From: Salvelinus alpinus
Lineage: Eukaryota > Chordata > Actinopteri > Salmoniformes > Salmonidae
Direction: 5' to 3'
NCBI RefSeq assembly: GCF_045679555.1
Contig: NC_092090.1
Location: 32,976,093 to 33,040,092 of the forward strand
DNA length: 64,000 nucleotides
Position numbers and translations under genes: made by a program. The notes below the pieces were generated by a model. The model saw only the letters and a program-made list of their open reading frames with translations. It did no database searches and was not told the origin of the DNA. Of this stretch, positions 36,904 to 50,400 are shown in pieces; position 1 is the stretch's first letter; the number at the start of each line of letters is the position of its first letter.

Positions 36904-37395
36904 TATACTTTTGAAATGATCTGTGACAAGAACAGCTTGTTTTTGTATTGCTTACAAAAAAAACGGCATATTGGGGTTATACTTTGTACAATGAGAAAGC
37001 AATGGAACTCGGCTAGTCTAACGTGAAATGTAGAGTTGGCGTGAGACCATGGATGGCCAGAAGTGGGCAGTAGACTATTTCCCTGTGTTCAGAGGGGAAT
37101 CCAACCACCTCCTCTCCACCCCCCGTGGTCTGGCTGAGGAATGGGGGGATGGAGTTTGTGTTGTGGGCGTGATGAAGGGCATGCGGGGGCGGAGGAGCGG
37201 GGAATGGGACGCTCCTGCCAGCTGCTCCCCTAACATGACAGAGACAGGTGCTGCACATTCATCCCTCAGTCAGCCTAGGAACTTCCACAGACACACACAG
37301 AGACACATTCATGGACAGACATTCATTCATTGCACATACCAGGGTTAGCCAACAAACACACCAGCTATTTTCACTCTTGTTATAGGCCTTCTGTA

Positions 37396-37503
37396 CCCAC
37401 TGGGCACAAAAGTCAATTCAACATCTATTCAACTTTGGTTCAAAGAAATGTTGTTTAAATGTTGTGGAAACAACGTTCATTCAACCAGTGTGTGCCCAGT
37501 GGG
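37396..37503. mobile_element. Short MITE, 108 bases
   Basis: TA-flanked; begins CCCACTGGGCACA and ends TGTGCCCAGTGGG, perfect 13-base inverted ends. AACATCTATTCAAC and AACAACGTTCATTCAAC form further inner complementarity. Confidence 0.85.
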
Positions 37504-38039
37504 TATATACTTCAACTTTAACACACTTCAACTGTTACATTAGTTTCAATAGTCTGTTTCACACTTTTGCTACAAATCACCTTATTACTTCCATAATAAT
37601 TCCATTACCCCAAACAAGTAGATTTAAACAGCCTTTAAACCACAGTGTAACTGTGGATCTTGCCTCCCAGAACCATGTTGGATGGACAGCTTTAGTACAT
37701 TGGGAAACATGGTGTAATGCAGGGCCGTGCACAGACCTTTCATGGGACAGGTGATCAAACTGAAAAAAGGGCATAGGCCTATTTTTTGTTGTTGTAATTT
37801 ATCTACAAAGCTCTTAAATAATAACTTCATAATTTAATATTCATAATCTTCTAACTCAAGATATATGGCTGGCTGGCTGGCTAGTGGCTTGTGTGATATT
37901 TTAGTATAGACTAGGCCTACCTGTGTTGCTGCTGCCGACTGAGGAAGGAATGGAGTTGGGTCGTTGATGCAGCCGCTCCCCTCGCTGGAACCTGGACTCA
38001 GGTGTAAATGTAACATAGTAAATGTAAATCTGCCTGCCT

Positions 38040-38733
38040 CCATTCTGTATGATATTTTACATTTCGTATGTTATGTATTAATTCGTGGATGTCCATCATC
38101 CATTTCATATGATATGTTATGAATTCCAATTTGTTGTGGCTAACGTTAGCTAGGTGGCTAGGTGGATAACGCTTACCTTTAGGTTGCTAGACGTTTGCGT
38201 TATATGCCCACCATTCCACCCCCACCGTTCCACCCCCACCAACCACCCACCTTTCATTTTTGCTGTCGCCCTTTCTTGCAGTCAAATTACCAAATCGCCC
38301 TCTATTGGCCTCATAGGTGGAATGTTATGAATTTTTTCATAATTAATAAACTTTTTTTTTTTTTACTCTGAAAATCCAGTGTTTCTATGTCAAACTGTTT
38401 AGTTATATTTCAGTCTTCTGTGATGTATATAGAGTGTTATATTGGGATGCAAACTCAAAATTGAATACATTTCAACTCTACATCTGACATGGTACAAGTG
38501 TCTTCTTTTTTGTTGTTGTTGCCCATAACCATGAGTGTAAGGTGTTTACTTTTGTTTCCAAGTAGATTTGTTTAAGACTACCAATAAACACTACGTGTGA
38601 CCCTGATTTACCTTGCTGCAGTAAATTAAGTAACCTTCTGTCTCAGTATATAACCATACCAAACGTAACATATGATACTAATTTGACTATGCCAAATTTA
38701 TGTTACATCTAGTCTATGAGACCAGGCTGGTCG
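38040..38733. mobile_element. Copy of the GAGACCAGGCTGG repeat
   Basis: Shares ATTAATTCGTGGATGTCCAT, GAATTCCAATTTGTTGT and TATGAGACCAGGCTGG with 17991-18573. The 38810-39020 stretch (GAATGCTGATTGGTTAAAAC, TATAAACTTGATCTCCACTA) resembles another common salmonid repeat. The rest, 39020-41390, shows no gene before the cdh15 first exon. Confidence 0.65.
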
Positions 38734-41390
38734 TTCTGGTTCTCTCTGCTGCACATATCAGCGAATCAGACCGAATATTCATGATGTACAGTATATTAAG
38801 CGTTAATCAAATGTTATACAACTGGTGGGTCTAATCCTGAATGCTGATTGGTTAAAACCACATTCCAGCTGGTGTCTGTCTATTCCACAAGTTATCACCG
38901 GCTAAATCTATTACGTTAACATGCCTATTTACTCTGTTCCATCTGATTGCGCAATCCACTGTCTCATCAGCCAAGCAATTTATAAACTTGATCTCCACTA
39001 TAAAAAGCATCTAGACATTCTCTCACATTTCTTTTAGACTAACATTTAGTTTTCAACAGTAGATATTTGTATAAACCTTGGTGTCTGTCTCTCCAACATT
39101 TGCAACATTGTTTCAATTTTCAAATTCCATCTCCAGCTGTCCCATAGTAATGAATGTGTCGAGAGTCGGGATGAGACAGACAGGCAGGCAGCATTTCTCA
39201 GCCAGTCGAAATCATCAATCAGCTGGCATAATATTTATGAATATATACAAAGAAATGTCAATTGAAAAAATGTCAAACGAAACAAAGTGCAGCTAGTTTG
39301 CAGTCTTTCCAGCTTCAGTTTGAAGTGATTGTGTTAGTTGTGTTGATGGCTAGCTCCTCGGAACAACAGTGTCCTGACTGACGAGTGAGCACATTTTCTA
39401 TGCCAGGCGGAATCGCGCCTCATTAGCTCATTGTTATGGATGCATCCAAATAAATGTCACTAGAAAACCGCTTAAACAAATGCAAATGCAGCTACTTTGC
39501 TATTATTCCGGCTGCACTTTTTGATGTGACTGTAAATTAGCCGTAGTTGGCTAGCTAGCAAGCAAGGGATAAGAACGTTTCCAGCCAGTATAGCAATGGA
39601 ACATTTAGAACGAACAACTGGGTCGTGTCCATAGATACAGAACAAAAAGACTGAACGACTGGGTTGTGTCTCTAGCAACCAAACCGATAGAACGAATTAC
39701 CAGCCGGCTTGGGTCGCAATGGATGGGGTGGGATTGGGGGTGGAGGGTTACGAACTTTACAGCGCCACAACGATTTGTGGGCAATGGGTTCAGAACAACG
39801 ACAAAACTTTATTTAAAAAAAATTGACCACCACCCAAAAGGATGAGTGGGAGGACAAGGGGGCATGTGCTGGGCACAGGTTGACTACTATCTGTGCAAGT
39901 GCCTGGTGTAAAGGTATAATGTGTTTACTCCCAGCTATTAATTTTAACGTCTGACCCTAGAGAACACTCAGAGACAGGGGTGATGAACATTGAGAGTAGC
40001 TTAGAGAACAGTCTGGTTTTCAGATCCCCCGCGGCTCCCCCGTTCTCCCCTCAGTCTCCCCTCACCTCTGGCCGCCTCATATCAATCAGCAGTCAGCACA
40101 GAGGGTGAAAAACAGAGATCAGTAAGTGAGCAGCACTCTCTGAGGAGATAAACAACAGTCTGGACTGGGTGAGAGGCCTAGCTCCACATCTCCACAAACG
40201 TAACACTACCTCCTCCTCTCTGCTCTTTAATGACTCCTCACAACAGCAGAGTCAGCCACCCTTCAAGGATGCTTTTTGAGAGATTCAGCACATTGAAAGA
40301 TTCCCCACTGCCATAAAAGAAGTGCCATACTATAATGCACAGAGAGCAGTAGATCTTCTTCACCCGCTGTTTTGACATGGTGTTCCAAACAGCTGAAGAT
40401 GAAAGGGTGTTGGGAAAATGGCCTGTCTTTCTGAGGGCCCAACATACACATAACAGAACTGCATAGACAGTAAAGGTTCCATATGCACCCTTAGGACATT
40501 TAATTACCTCCAGCTAGGCAACAGGCTTGTGTCTGTGCCAGAGTTCGTGAAAAGCAGATGACCTGTTCAGAACGGTAGAGAGAGGACCTTCACTAACTGA
40601 ATTTAGGGAGTTCAGTCAAATGACGTCGTTTTGGACATGTGTTCTGTTTGCGACAATTAATATTTTATTAGTACGTTGAGGGTGAGTGCAGTGTTGAGTG
40701 CGAGTGTGTACATACAGTAGAGGCTCCTCCTGGGCTGTGTGGCCCAGGGTCAGGGACAGGAGGCAGGCCAGAGCAGAGCAGTGACAGACTGAACACTGCT
40801 GCTGAGGACTGACCTTCCCCAAGGCTCTCTCCACACAGTACAGCCACCAGCTGCTCTTCTGCTCTCCTCTCCACACTCCTTTATTTCCCTCGTTCTCTTT
40901 CTATCTTTATGTTTCTCTCCATCTCTCCTTTACTCTTTCTCTCCCCTCTGTCCCTCTCTTTACATTTTCTTTCTCTCTGTCTCTCGCTCTCTTTCTTGCT
41001 ATCTCAATCTCTCTCTATATATCCATCTTTCTCTCTCGCCTTTTCTTTCTCCCTGCATCCAGTGACCCCCCCCCCCCCCCCTATTTCCCTGCCCATAGCT
41101 GGGGTGTGTCCCAGTTGGAGACTCGGAGGGCTAGGGGGTTAGAATTTCAAACTTCAGCCCTCCCATGCACATGTGCTGTCACTCAATCGCCTCTGCACAC
41201 ACTGCCCAGAGAGAGAGAGAGGGAGAGAGACACACAGGGGGTTTGGATTTGAGACATTTGGTTCCATTGCCCAGTACTGTCAGGAACCCTGAGTTTCTCT
41301 TAAAACTGGTTTGAGAAAGAGGATCCACCGTGGTCATTGGGTACAGTACGTGTTGGGGTTCGTTGAGAAGATCGCATGCTGGCACAGGAG

Positions 41391-41444
41391 ATGGCATCAA
41401 GGGGGTTGGCAGTGCTGTGTGTGCTGGTGGCTGGCCTTGGTCAG
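41391..41444 (+). CDS. cdh15: cdh15 exon 1, signal peptide
   Basis: ATG opens 18 codons, M-A-S-R followed by a Leu/Val/Ala-rich core, then CAG|GTAGGA. The phase is 0, matching exon 2, whose VGSS...LYPWRQR...LSRVKR aligns with the N-terminal region of M-cadherin. No other ATG with a hydrophobic stretch and a phase-0 donor was noticed between 41445 and 53172. Confidence 0.75.
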
Positions 41445-44400
41445 GTAGGAAATATCATACTACTTTGAGAACTGCGGTGTCACTTTATAGACTTCATGGC
41501 CTACACTTTCTTAAATCACACAGAATTGGAACCATTTCAACTTCAGGCTATAATATATATGCCATTTAGCAGACACTTTAATCCAAAGCAACTTACAGTC
41601 ATCCGTGCATATATTTTACATATGGCTGGTCCTGGGAATCGAACCCACTACCGTGGTGTTACAAGCGCCATGTTCTACTAACTGAGCTACAAAGGGCTAC
41701 GTTTGATATTTTCTCACAGTCTGCTTGTCAGAACTTTACTTTGATGTATATGTGTTATTTAAAGCAGTTTAAATGTGATTTAAGTCGTTTTAGCTGGGTT
41801 TGTTCTATATTTCCACAGTGCAGGAGTTAGGGGTTAACAGTGGTGGGACAAACTTTTAACTGTTTATTTAGTAAATCTATGGTTTATGTTTGAATTGATG
41901 AAATATGCTTTGTTTAACATAACAAACTGATTTTCATCAATATAAGTGATAAACATCATGTGAAGAGGTGAACGTGGCTATTGGCTAATCTAAACATTTC
42001 AGAACCGCTGTAGATCAGATGATGAATACTCTTGTAAATGACCAACGAATGCTGATGTTTTATACATCAGGCGGAAATCTGGGCTTGACTGTTAGCAGGC
42101 TTGTCATCAACACCATTATAAGACACATAATGGATGACATTGTAAACAGACATTTTACAAACATAACTTCAAAACTCATTCAGTCACTAGGGCTGTTTAT
42201 ACATGTAATGGAACCCAGGTTGGAGACTTAGACAATTGGCCCTCAGTAACCTCTTCTGTTGAATGGCCTGAAATCATTATGGATGTTGCAGGTTTGCAGC
42301 TAATTCATTTCCAAAAGTATGGATAGCAACACTTCAAACTATTTTTTAAGCAATGGCTTTGAATTGATGATGGCAAAGTGTGTAGCCTACTGTATATTTT
42401 TTTATAATGACAAAGTTCTGAAATGGGTAAGGGCAACTATCTGAGTCACATTTTCTTTATTCGTGTATCCAATTCGAGAACCACATGGTAAACGACATCA
42501 GCTGTAGAAGATGGTCGTAATAGATAATTGAAACAGCCGTGGGGAATGCCAGTCAGTCACAGTTTGCCGCCGGCCATCGGCCATGTGTCTTACTGTGATT
42601 TAGAGGAACAGGTATGTGATGACGCAACCTATGGGGCTTAGCTTGCATCACAAAATGTGTAATCTGAAAGTAATACACTTTAAGTACAAACATGTCCTGA
42701 ACACCAGGACCATCAACAATGGACTACAGCCCAATGCCCACTCTACACTTGAAGGCCCATACATACAGTGGGGCAAAAAAGTATTTAGTCAGCCACCAAT
42801 TGTGCAAGTTCTCCCACTTAAAAAGATGAGAGAGGCCTGTAATTTTCGTCATAGGTACACTTCAACTATGACAGACAAAATGAGAAGAAAAAAAATCCAG
42901 AAAACCACATTGTAGGATTTTTTATGAATTTATTTGCAAATTATGGTGGAAAATAAGTATTTGGTCACCTACAAACAAGCAAGATTTCTGGCTCTCACAG
43001 ACCTGTAACTTCTTCTCTAAGAGGCTCCTCTGTCCTCCACTCGTTACCTGTATTAATGGCACCTGTTTGAACTTGTTATCAGTATAAAAGACACCTGTCC
43101 ACAACCTCAAACAGTCACACTCCAAACTCCACTATGGCCAAGACCAAAGAGCTGTCAAAGGACACCAGAAACAAAATTGTAGACCTGCACCAGGCTGGGA
43201 AGACTGAATCTGCAATAGATAAGCAGCTTGGTTTGAAGAAATCAACTGTGGGAGCAATTATTAGGAAATGGAAGACATACAAGACCACTGATAATCTCCC
43301 TCGATCTGGGGCTCCACGCAAGATCTCACCCCATGGGGTCAAAATGATCACAAGAACGGTGAGCAAAAATCCCAGAACCACACGGGGGGACCTAGTGAAT
43401 GACCTGCAGAGAGCTGGGACCAAAGTAACAAATCCTACCATCAGTAACACACTACGCCGCCAGGGACTCAAATCCTGCAGTGCCAGACGTGTCCCCCTGC
43501 TTAAGCCAGTACATGTCCAGGCCCGTCTGAAGTTTGCTAGAGAGCATTTGGATTATCCAGAAGAAGATTGGGAGAATGTCATATGGTCAGATGAAACCAA
43601 AATAGAACTTTTTGGTAAAGACTCAACTCGTCGTGTTTGGAGGACAAAGAATGCTGAGTTGCATCCAAAGAACACCATACCTACTGTGAAGTATGGGGGT
43701 GGAAACATCATGCTTTGGGGCTGTTTTTCTGCAAAGGGACCAGGACGACTGATCCGTGTAAAGGAAAGAATGAATGGGGCCATGTATCGTGAGATTTTGA
43801 GTGAAAACCTCCTTCCATCAGCAAGGGCATTGAAGATGACCGACAATGATCCCAAACACACTGCCCGGGCAACGAAGGAGTGGCTTCGTAAGAAGCATTT
43901 CAAGGTCCTGGAGTGGCCTAGCCAGTCTCCAGATCTCAACCCCATAGAAAATCTTTGGAGGGAGTTGAAAGTCCGTGTTGCCCAGCAACAGCCCCAAAAC
44001 ATCACTGCTCTAGAGGAGATCTGCATGGAGGAATGGGCCAAAATACCAGCAACAGTGTGTGAAAACCTTGTGAAGACTTACAGAAAACGTTTGACCTCTG
44101 TCATTGCCAACAAAGGGTATATAACAAAGTATTGAGAAACTTTTGTTATTGACCAAATATTTATTTTCCACCATAATTTGCAAATATATTCATTAAAAAT
44201 CCTACAATGTGATTTTCTGGATTTTTTTTCTTCTCATTTTGTCTGTCATAGTTAAGGTGTACCTATGATGAAAATTACAGGCCTCTCTCATCTTTTTAAG
44301 TGGGAGAACTTGCACAATTGGTGGCTGACTAAATACTTTTTTGCCCCACTGTACATATGATTTGGATTATCCATACACTTCAAATCACATTTCATTAGTC

Positions 44401-47400
44401 ACATGCGCCGAATACAACAGGTGTAGACCTTACAGTGAAATGCTTACTTACAAGCCCCTAACCAACAATGCAGTTTAAAAAATACGAATAAGAAATAAAA
44501 GGAACAAGTAATTAAAGAGCAGGAGTAAAATAACAATAATGAGACTATATACAGGGGGTACCGGTACAGAGGCAATGTGCGAGGGCACCGGTTAGTTGAG
44601 GTAATTGAGGTAATATGTACATGTAGGTAGAGTTATTAAAGTGACTATGCATAGATAATAACAGAGAGTAGCAGCGGTGTAAACGGGGGGGGGGTGGGGG
44701 GGGGGGTGGGCAATGCAAATAGTCTGGGTAGCCATTTGATTAGATATTCAGGAGTCTTATGGCTTGGGGATAGAAGCTGTTTAGAAGCCTCTTGGACCTA
44801 GACTTGGCACACCGGTACTGCTTGCCGTGTGGTAGCAGAGAGAACAGTCTATGACTACGGCGGCTGGAGACTTTGACATTTTTTAGGGCCTTCCTCTGAC
44901 ACCGCCTGGTATAGAGGTCCTGGATGGCAGGAAGCTTGGCCCCAGTGATGTACTGGGCCGTACGCACTACCCTCTGTAGTGCCTTGCGTCGGAGGCCGAG
45001 CAGTTGCCATACCAGGCAGTGATGCAACCAGTCAGGATGCTCTCGATGGTGCAGCTGTAGAACCTTTTGAAGATCTGAGGACCCATGCCAAATATTTTCG
45101 GTCTCGTGAGGGGGAATAGGTTTTGTCGTGCCCTCTTCACAACTGTCTTGGTGTGCTTTGACCATGTTAGTTTGTTGGTGATGTGGACACCAAGGAACTT
45201 GAAGCTCTCAACCTGCTCCACTACAGCCCCATCGATGAGAATGGGGGCGTGCTCGGTCCTCCTTTTCCTGTAGTCCACAATCATCTCCTTTGTCTTGATC
45301 ATGTTGAGGGAGAGGTTGTTGTCCTGGCACCACACGGCCAGGTCTCTGACCTCCTCCCTATAGGCTGTCTCGTCGTTGTCGGTGATCAGGCCTACCACTG
45401 TTGTGTCATCGGCAAACTTAATGATGGTGTTGGAGTCGTGCCTGGCAGTGCAGTCATGAGTGAACAGGGAGTATAAAAGGGGACTGAGCACGCACCCCTG
45501 AGGGGCCCCTGTGTTGAGGATCAGCGTTGCAGATGTGTTGTTACCTACCCTTACCACCTGGGGCGGCTGAGCTGAGCTGTAGTCAGTGAATAGCATTCTC
45601 ACATAGGTGTTCCTTTTGTCCAGGTGGGAATGGGCAGTGTGGAGTGCAATAGAGATTGCATCATCTGTAGATCTGTTAGGGCAGTATGCAAATTGGAGTG
45701 GGTCTAGGGTTTATGGAATAATGGTGTTGATGTGAGCCATGATCAGCCTTTCAAAGCACTTCATGGCTACAGACGTGAGTGCTACAGGTCGGCAGTCATT
45801 TAGGCAGGTTACTTTAGTGTTCTTGGGCACAGGGACTATGGTGGTCTGCTTAAAACATGTTGGGATTACAGACTCGGACAGGGAGAGGTTGAAAATATCA
45901 GTGAAGACACTTGCCAGTTGGTCAGCGCATGCTCGCAGTACACGTCCTGGTAATCAGTCTGGCCCTGCGGCCTTGTGAATGTTGACCTGTTTAAAAGTCT
46001 TACTCACATCGGCTGCGGAGAGAGTGATCACACAGTCGTCCAGAACAGCTGGTTCTCTCATGCATGTTTCAGTATTATTTGCTGATGGATCGTCGGAGGG
46101 CATAGCGGGATTTCTAATAAGCTTCCGGGTTAGAGTCCCGCTTGAAAGCTACAGCTCTAGCCTTTAGCTCAGTGCGGATGTAGCCTGTAATCCATGGCTT
46201 CTGGTTGGGGTATGTACGTACGGTCACTGTGGGGACAATGTCATCGATGCACTTATTGATGAAGCCAATGACTGATGTGGTGTACTCCTCAATGCCATCG
46301 GAAGAATCCCTGAACATATTCCAGTCTGTGCTAGCAAAACAGTCCTGTAGCTTAGCATCTGCTTCATCTGACCACTTTTTTATTGACAGAGTCACTGGTG
46401 CTTTCTGCTTTAATTTTTGCTTGTAAGCAGGAATTGGGAGGATAGAATTATGTAATCTATTTCAGTAATCTATCTGTGAGTGGACCGATGTGAGAGACCT
46501 AACACCACAGAACAAGATCCTTCATACCTGAGGATCCTAGTTACTCAGGTTACATACAGCACATCAGATAACTATTTTAGCTCTGTGTGTAAGTTTAACC
46601 TATGTGAGTTTGAGGTGTTACAACCCAGTGAGTGGAAAGTGGCTGGTGAGATTTCACAAACACCTACTACATCTACCCCAATGGGAGGAAGGCTGTGTAG
46701 TTTTTGAGGATATCCCTGGGAAAGAAAGAGGGTTGTGTTGCCTACAGAGCGTGGGCTCTGTTCATAGAGGCGGTCATGTTGGCCAGCAGCTGTTCCCAGA
46801 TGCGTACTTGATGCCATTTGTGCTGCTCAGTAATCCCCGCAGCGGAAAGAGGAGTCGGTCACTGCCTAAACCATGAAATCAGGGACAAATCCGTCCATAA
46901 AGCAGCAGCTGGGGGTGCTGAGTTCATGCTCATTGGAAGAAATCACTCAGTACAGCTGCTCAGCGTCTGAATCACAGGCCTGTTCTGTCTGTGTGGATGC
47001 TTTCTGTTTTACACAGACTTGGGTTTCAGGAACAGGAAGGGCCTCCACTACAGGGGCAGAATCAACATTAAAACCACTATGCCAGTGCACTGTTACCAGA
47101 AATTATCTTTCCCAATGGCTCTTTCCCAATTCATATTTCCTTGATTGCTGGCATCCACTCTCCTCACCTCTTTCTCAAAGATCTGAGTGGAGGGGCCTTG
47201 GATCTCCCCCTCCAATGTGAGGTGAGGAGAAAAGACACGAAGATGAAGGAAAGACAAATTAGGAAAGAGACAATGTTGTAACAGGCTTTGGTGTTACCTC
47301 CATTTTCCCCAGCTGAGTCATTGACCAATTAGTGACCCTTCAAAGGATAGGGTCTCTCTCTTCATGTTGTTAGAAAACAGGTTCCATTTAGTCTTTGTGT

Positions 47401-50400
47401 TCATGTTCCATTCACAACAGATGTGACAAACATTACATGGAAAGGAACAGGAAAATACATTTTTGAAATGGGACACTTGTTATCCCATCTCATTCAGAGC
47501 ACCTGATGCCTTGCATCAAAGGATGTTTTCTCTCTGACACAAAAGGTAATGTATTTTCTTTTGAATGAGATAAGGGAATAGCAGTGGCAGACAAGGCCGA
47601 TGGAACAAAAACAGCAGTGCTAATGGACACGGTAATGGTCTCTCCTTGGACTTCTATCATGACCCGCTGAAAGAGGACTGACCCTGGAGCAAAGAAGGGG
47701 TAGTGGTGGAGGTGGTGGTGGTAGGGGTGGTGGTGGTGGTAGTAGGGGTGGTGGTGGTAGAGGTGGATGGTGGTGGTAGGGATGGTGATGGTGGTGGTAA
47801 AGGTGGTGGTGGGAAGACTCCTGAGCCAGAGCTGGGAGAGAGAAATAAAGGTGACATCATGAGCTGAGGAAGTGGTTTTGGTCCTGGTACAACCTCCCTC
47901 AGGTTTTAATAAAATTCCACTCCAAATTAACAAGCGCTATTTTCACTCCCACACTCTGGGAGCGGAGTCCTAAGTAACTCTCACCGTCCCCATTAGGTCA
48001 GCATTCATGAAGCTCAGACATCTGCTTCTGTGAAACCCTGGCTCGTACCCCCAAAAATAGGAGGCCCAAGAAGCCATAGCTGAGGGGGTGGGAAGCGAGG
48101 TAGATAGCTGCTCATTACAAGACAATGAATGAGCCTTTGGAACAGTGACGGAGGGGGACCATGAGGGGAACAGGGCCACCTGTCTGACCCTCCACCCCAT
48201 GGCCAGAGGGATTGTCAGGCATGCTGCTTGCATTCTCTCCCTCTTCCCCTCCTGCTCATGCTGTGGCACTCTGGCCAGTTCACATACACACACTGTACCT
48301 CCACTCAGCTAGCACATGGCTGACTCAGGGGTCTATTTTATATTCTATTTTAGAGAGGCAAGTCTCTAAAGCTATGACTTACTGTTCGAATCCGTAACAA
48401 AGCAGACATAGAATTTGGAACTCTAGCAAGAGCATACTGTAATTCTAAAAACCTTATGTTTCTGTCTAGATATGTATGAGTCACGGTAAATATCTGTGTC
48501 TCTTGCACTGACTATGACCCTAGGACCAGCTGCGGTAAATGGAGTGAATTAGGCAAATATAAGTGTTTTATCACACAGCAGCAACTACTGTAAACCAAAA
48601 ATACACATTTGAAACAGAGTTACTACTCTCATGACATACCTCATACAGTTGGTGCAAGCTTGTAACAGCTTTGAAGATATAAGGGAAGGGTATCAGTCAT
48701 GCTCCCCCACCATGTCATACCTATGGGTGTGTGTGTAACTTTTTTTCTCTCTCTCATTTTCAAGGCACTTGTTTTTTGTTGTTGTTTATCATTTGAAATC
48801 CCTCCCCTGACTGAGCATCCTTGACTCAACAGCATGAATTTGAATAATTTCATCCTTGGATACTATAGTAGACAACGGCATAATGTTCTATCTACCAAGC
48901 TTCAGTAAATAATTGTCCACTCCATGGGACAGATGTTGGTCTCTTAGCAGCTAAGTTTCATTCACAATATGCAGGATCTAAATGAGTCTGAGAGATTGGC
49001 ACACTTTCAAAGCTATTTTTAGAGACAACCGAGAGTTGCCAAGGGTCCTTGCTGCTGGCACTACCCATGACAGTCTCCCTTCAGCTCCTCAGTGTGGGGT
49101 CAGTCTGAGAAGTTGTTTCGTCACAGCAACCGATTAATACGTCGAAACGTTGCCGCAAACCTTTTGACAGTAAACGTTATCACACACCGCGAATAAGATC
49201 CTGGATGTTTTGATTTTGAAATACAATTTATTGAGATACTCTGCATAGTTGTATATCAAGCTTGGTGTTGACCTTGATATCAGCAACACTGACCGCAATA
49301 ACACATCTGTTCTGATACTTTAACTTCCCCAATACGTTTGCCAGCTTACTCCCTCCTCTTGGCCACGTCATTAACCAGGCTGCAAATCAACACAAATCAA
49401 CAATTGAAAGGTTGTGTATAAAGTATGATCTGGTTTGGTACCGCGAGACACGGTACCAATGTCAACAGCAGACTCATAGAAAAAGGTTCCTTACCCTACC
49501 TACCTACTTCAGATCACAGTCCCACCTACTTACTTCAGAACGCAGTCCTACCTACCTACTTCAGAACGCAGTATTCCTCACTGTGTTAACGGGGGTGTTG
49601 ATCCCCAAGAGACACCAGGCAACTGCTGGCCACAGGGTGAGAGGCCAAGGTGTAAAAGTATCTGGGAAAAAGTCCCTAAAACAGTTAATGTTGGTGAGAA
49701 GAAAGAGGAGGCCTGCTGTCCTTCACCCTAGCTGTCAGAGGTGACTGGTGCTAATTGGTAAGATGACTCCTAGGTGTAGCCCAGTCACTGCTGAACTGGA
49801 AAAGAGATGAAGACATTACGGAGCCCTTCTGGTTTTGTTTGCCACCCAGAGTTGAGACCACAGGAGATCAACACAATGATGTTAACTGTGTCTGTCTACC
49901 GATCCTCTTCAGAATGTAGCAGGCTCTTTCCAAATTAGACCTCTAGCCCCATTCAACAACCTGATCTCACAAAACTAAACAGGAGCACAGGGGTCAGTTC
50001 TGGTTCACAAGGCTAGACCGCAACATCTATTTCTCTAATTCTGATAGTGTATATGCTATTATTTTACTTGAGTTATTCTTCCTGAGCTGTTGTTGTATTC
50101 AATCAAAACCAGTAACCCCACAACAAAAAAGCCTGTTTGAATTCATAACTTGCCGAGTAGAGCGGTTGAATCAGGAATTCAACAGGAATGTAGTTTCACT
50201 CTTAACCGCATCATCCAGTTACAGATTTTGATTGAACAGGGCCTTTGGCCTCTGACTGGCCGTAGCTTGATCTCTGATCTGTGATCAGAGCGGTAGTGGA
50301 AGGTGAGAAGGATTTGCTGTCTAGACTGGTATGTGAGTGTAAACATCTCTGTATGAGCGTAGGCAGGGCTACACCAGTGGCTTAGGGTCGGGGTCAGGAA

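Noticed and set aside
43553-44041. Minus-strand 162-codon frame
   Set aside because: Antisense shadow of the intact Tc1 transposase.
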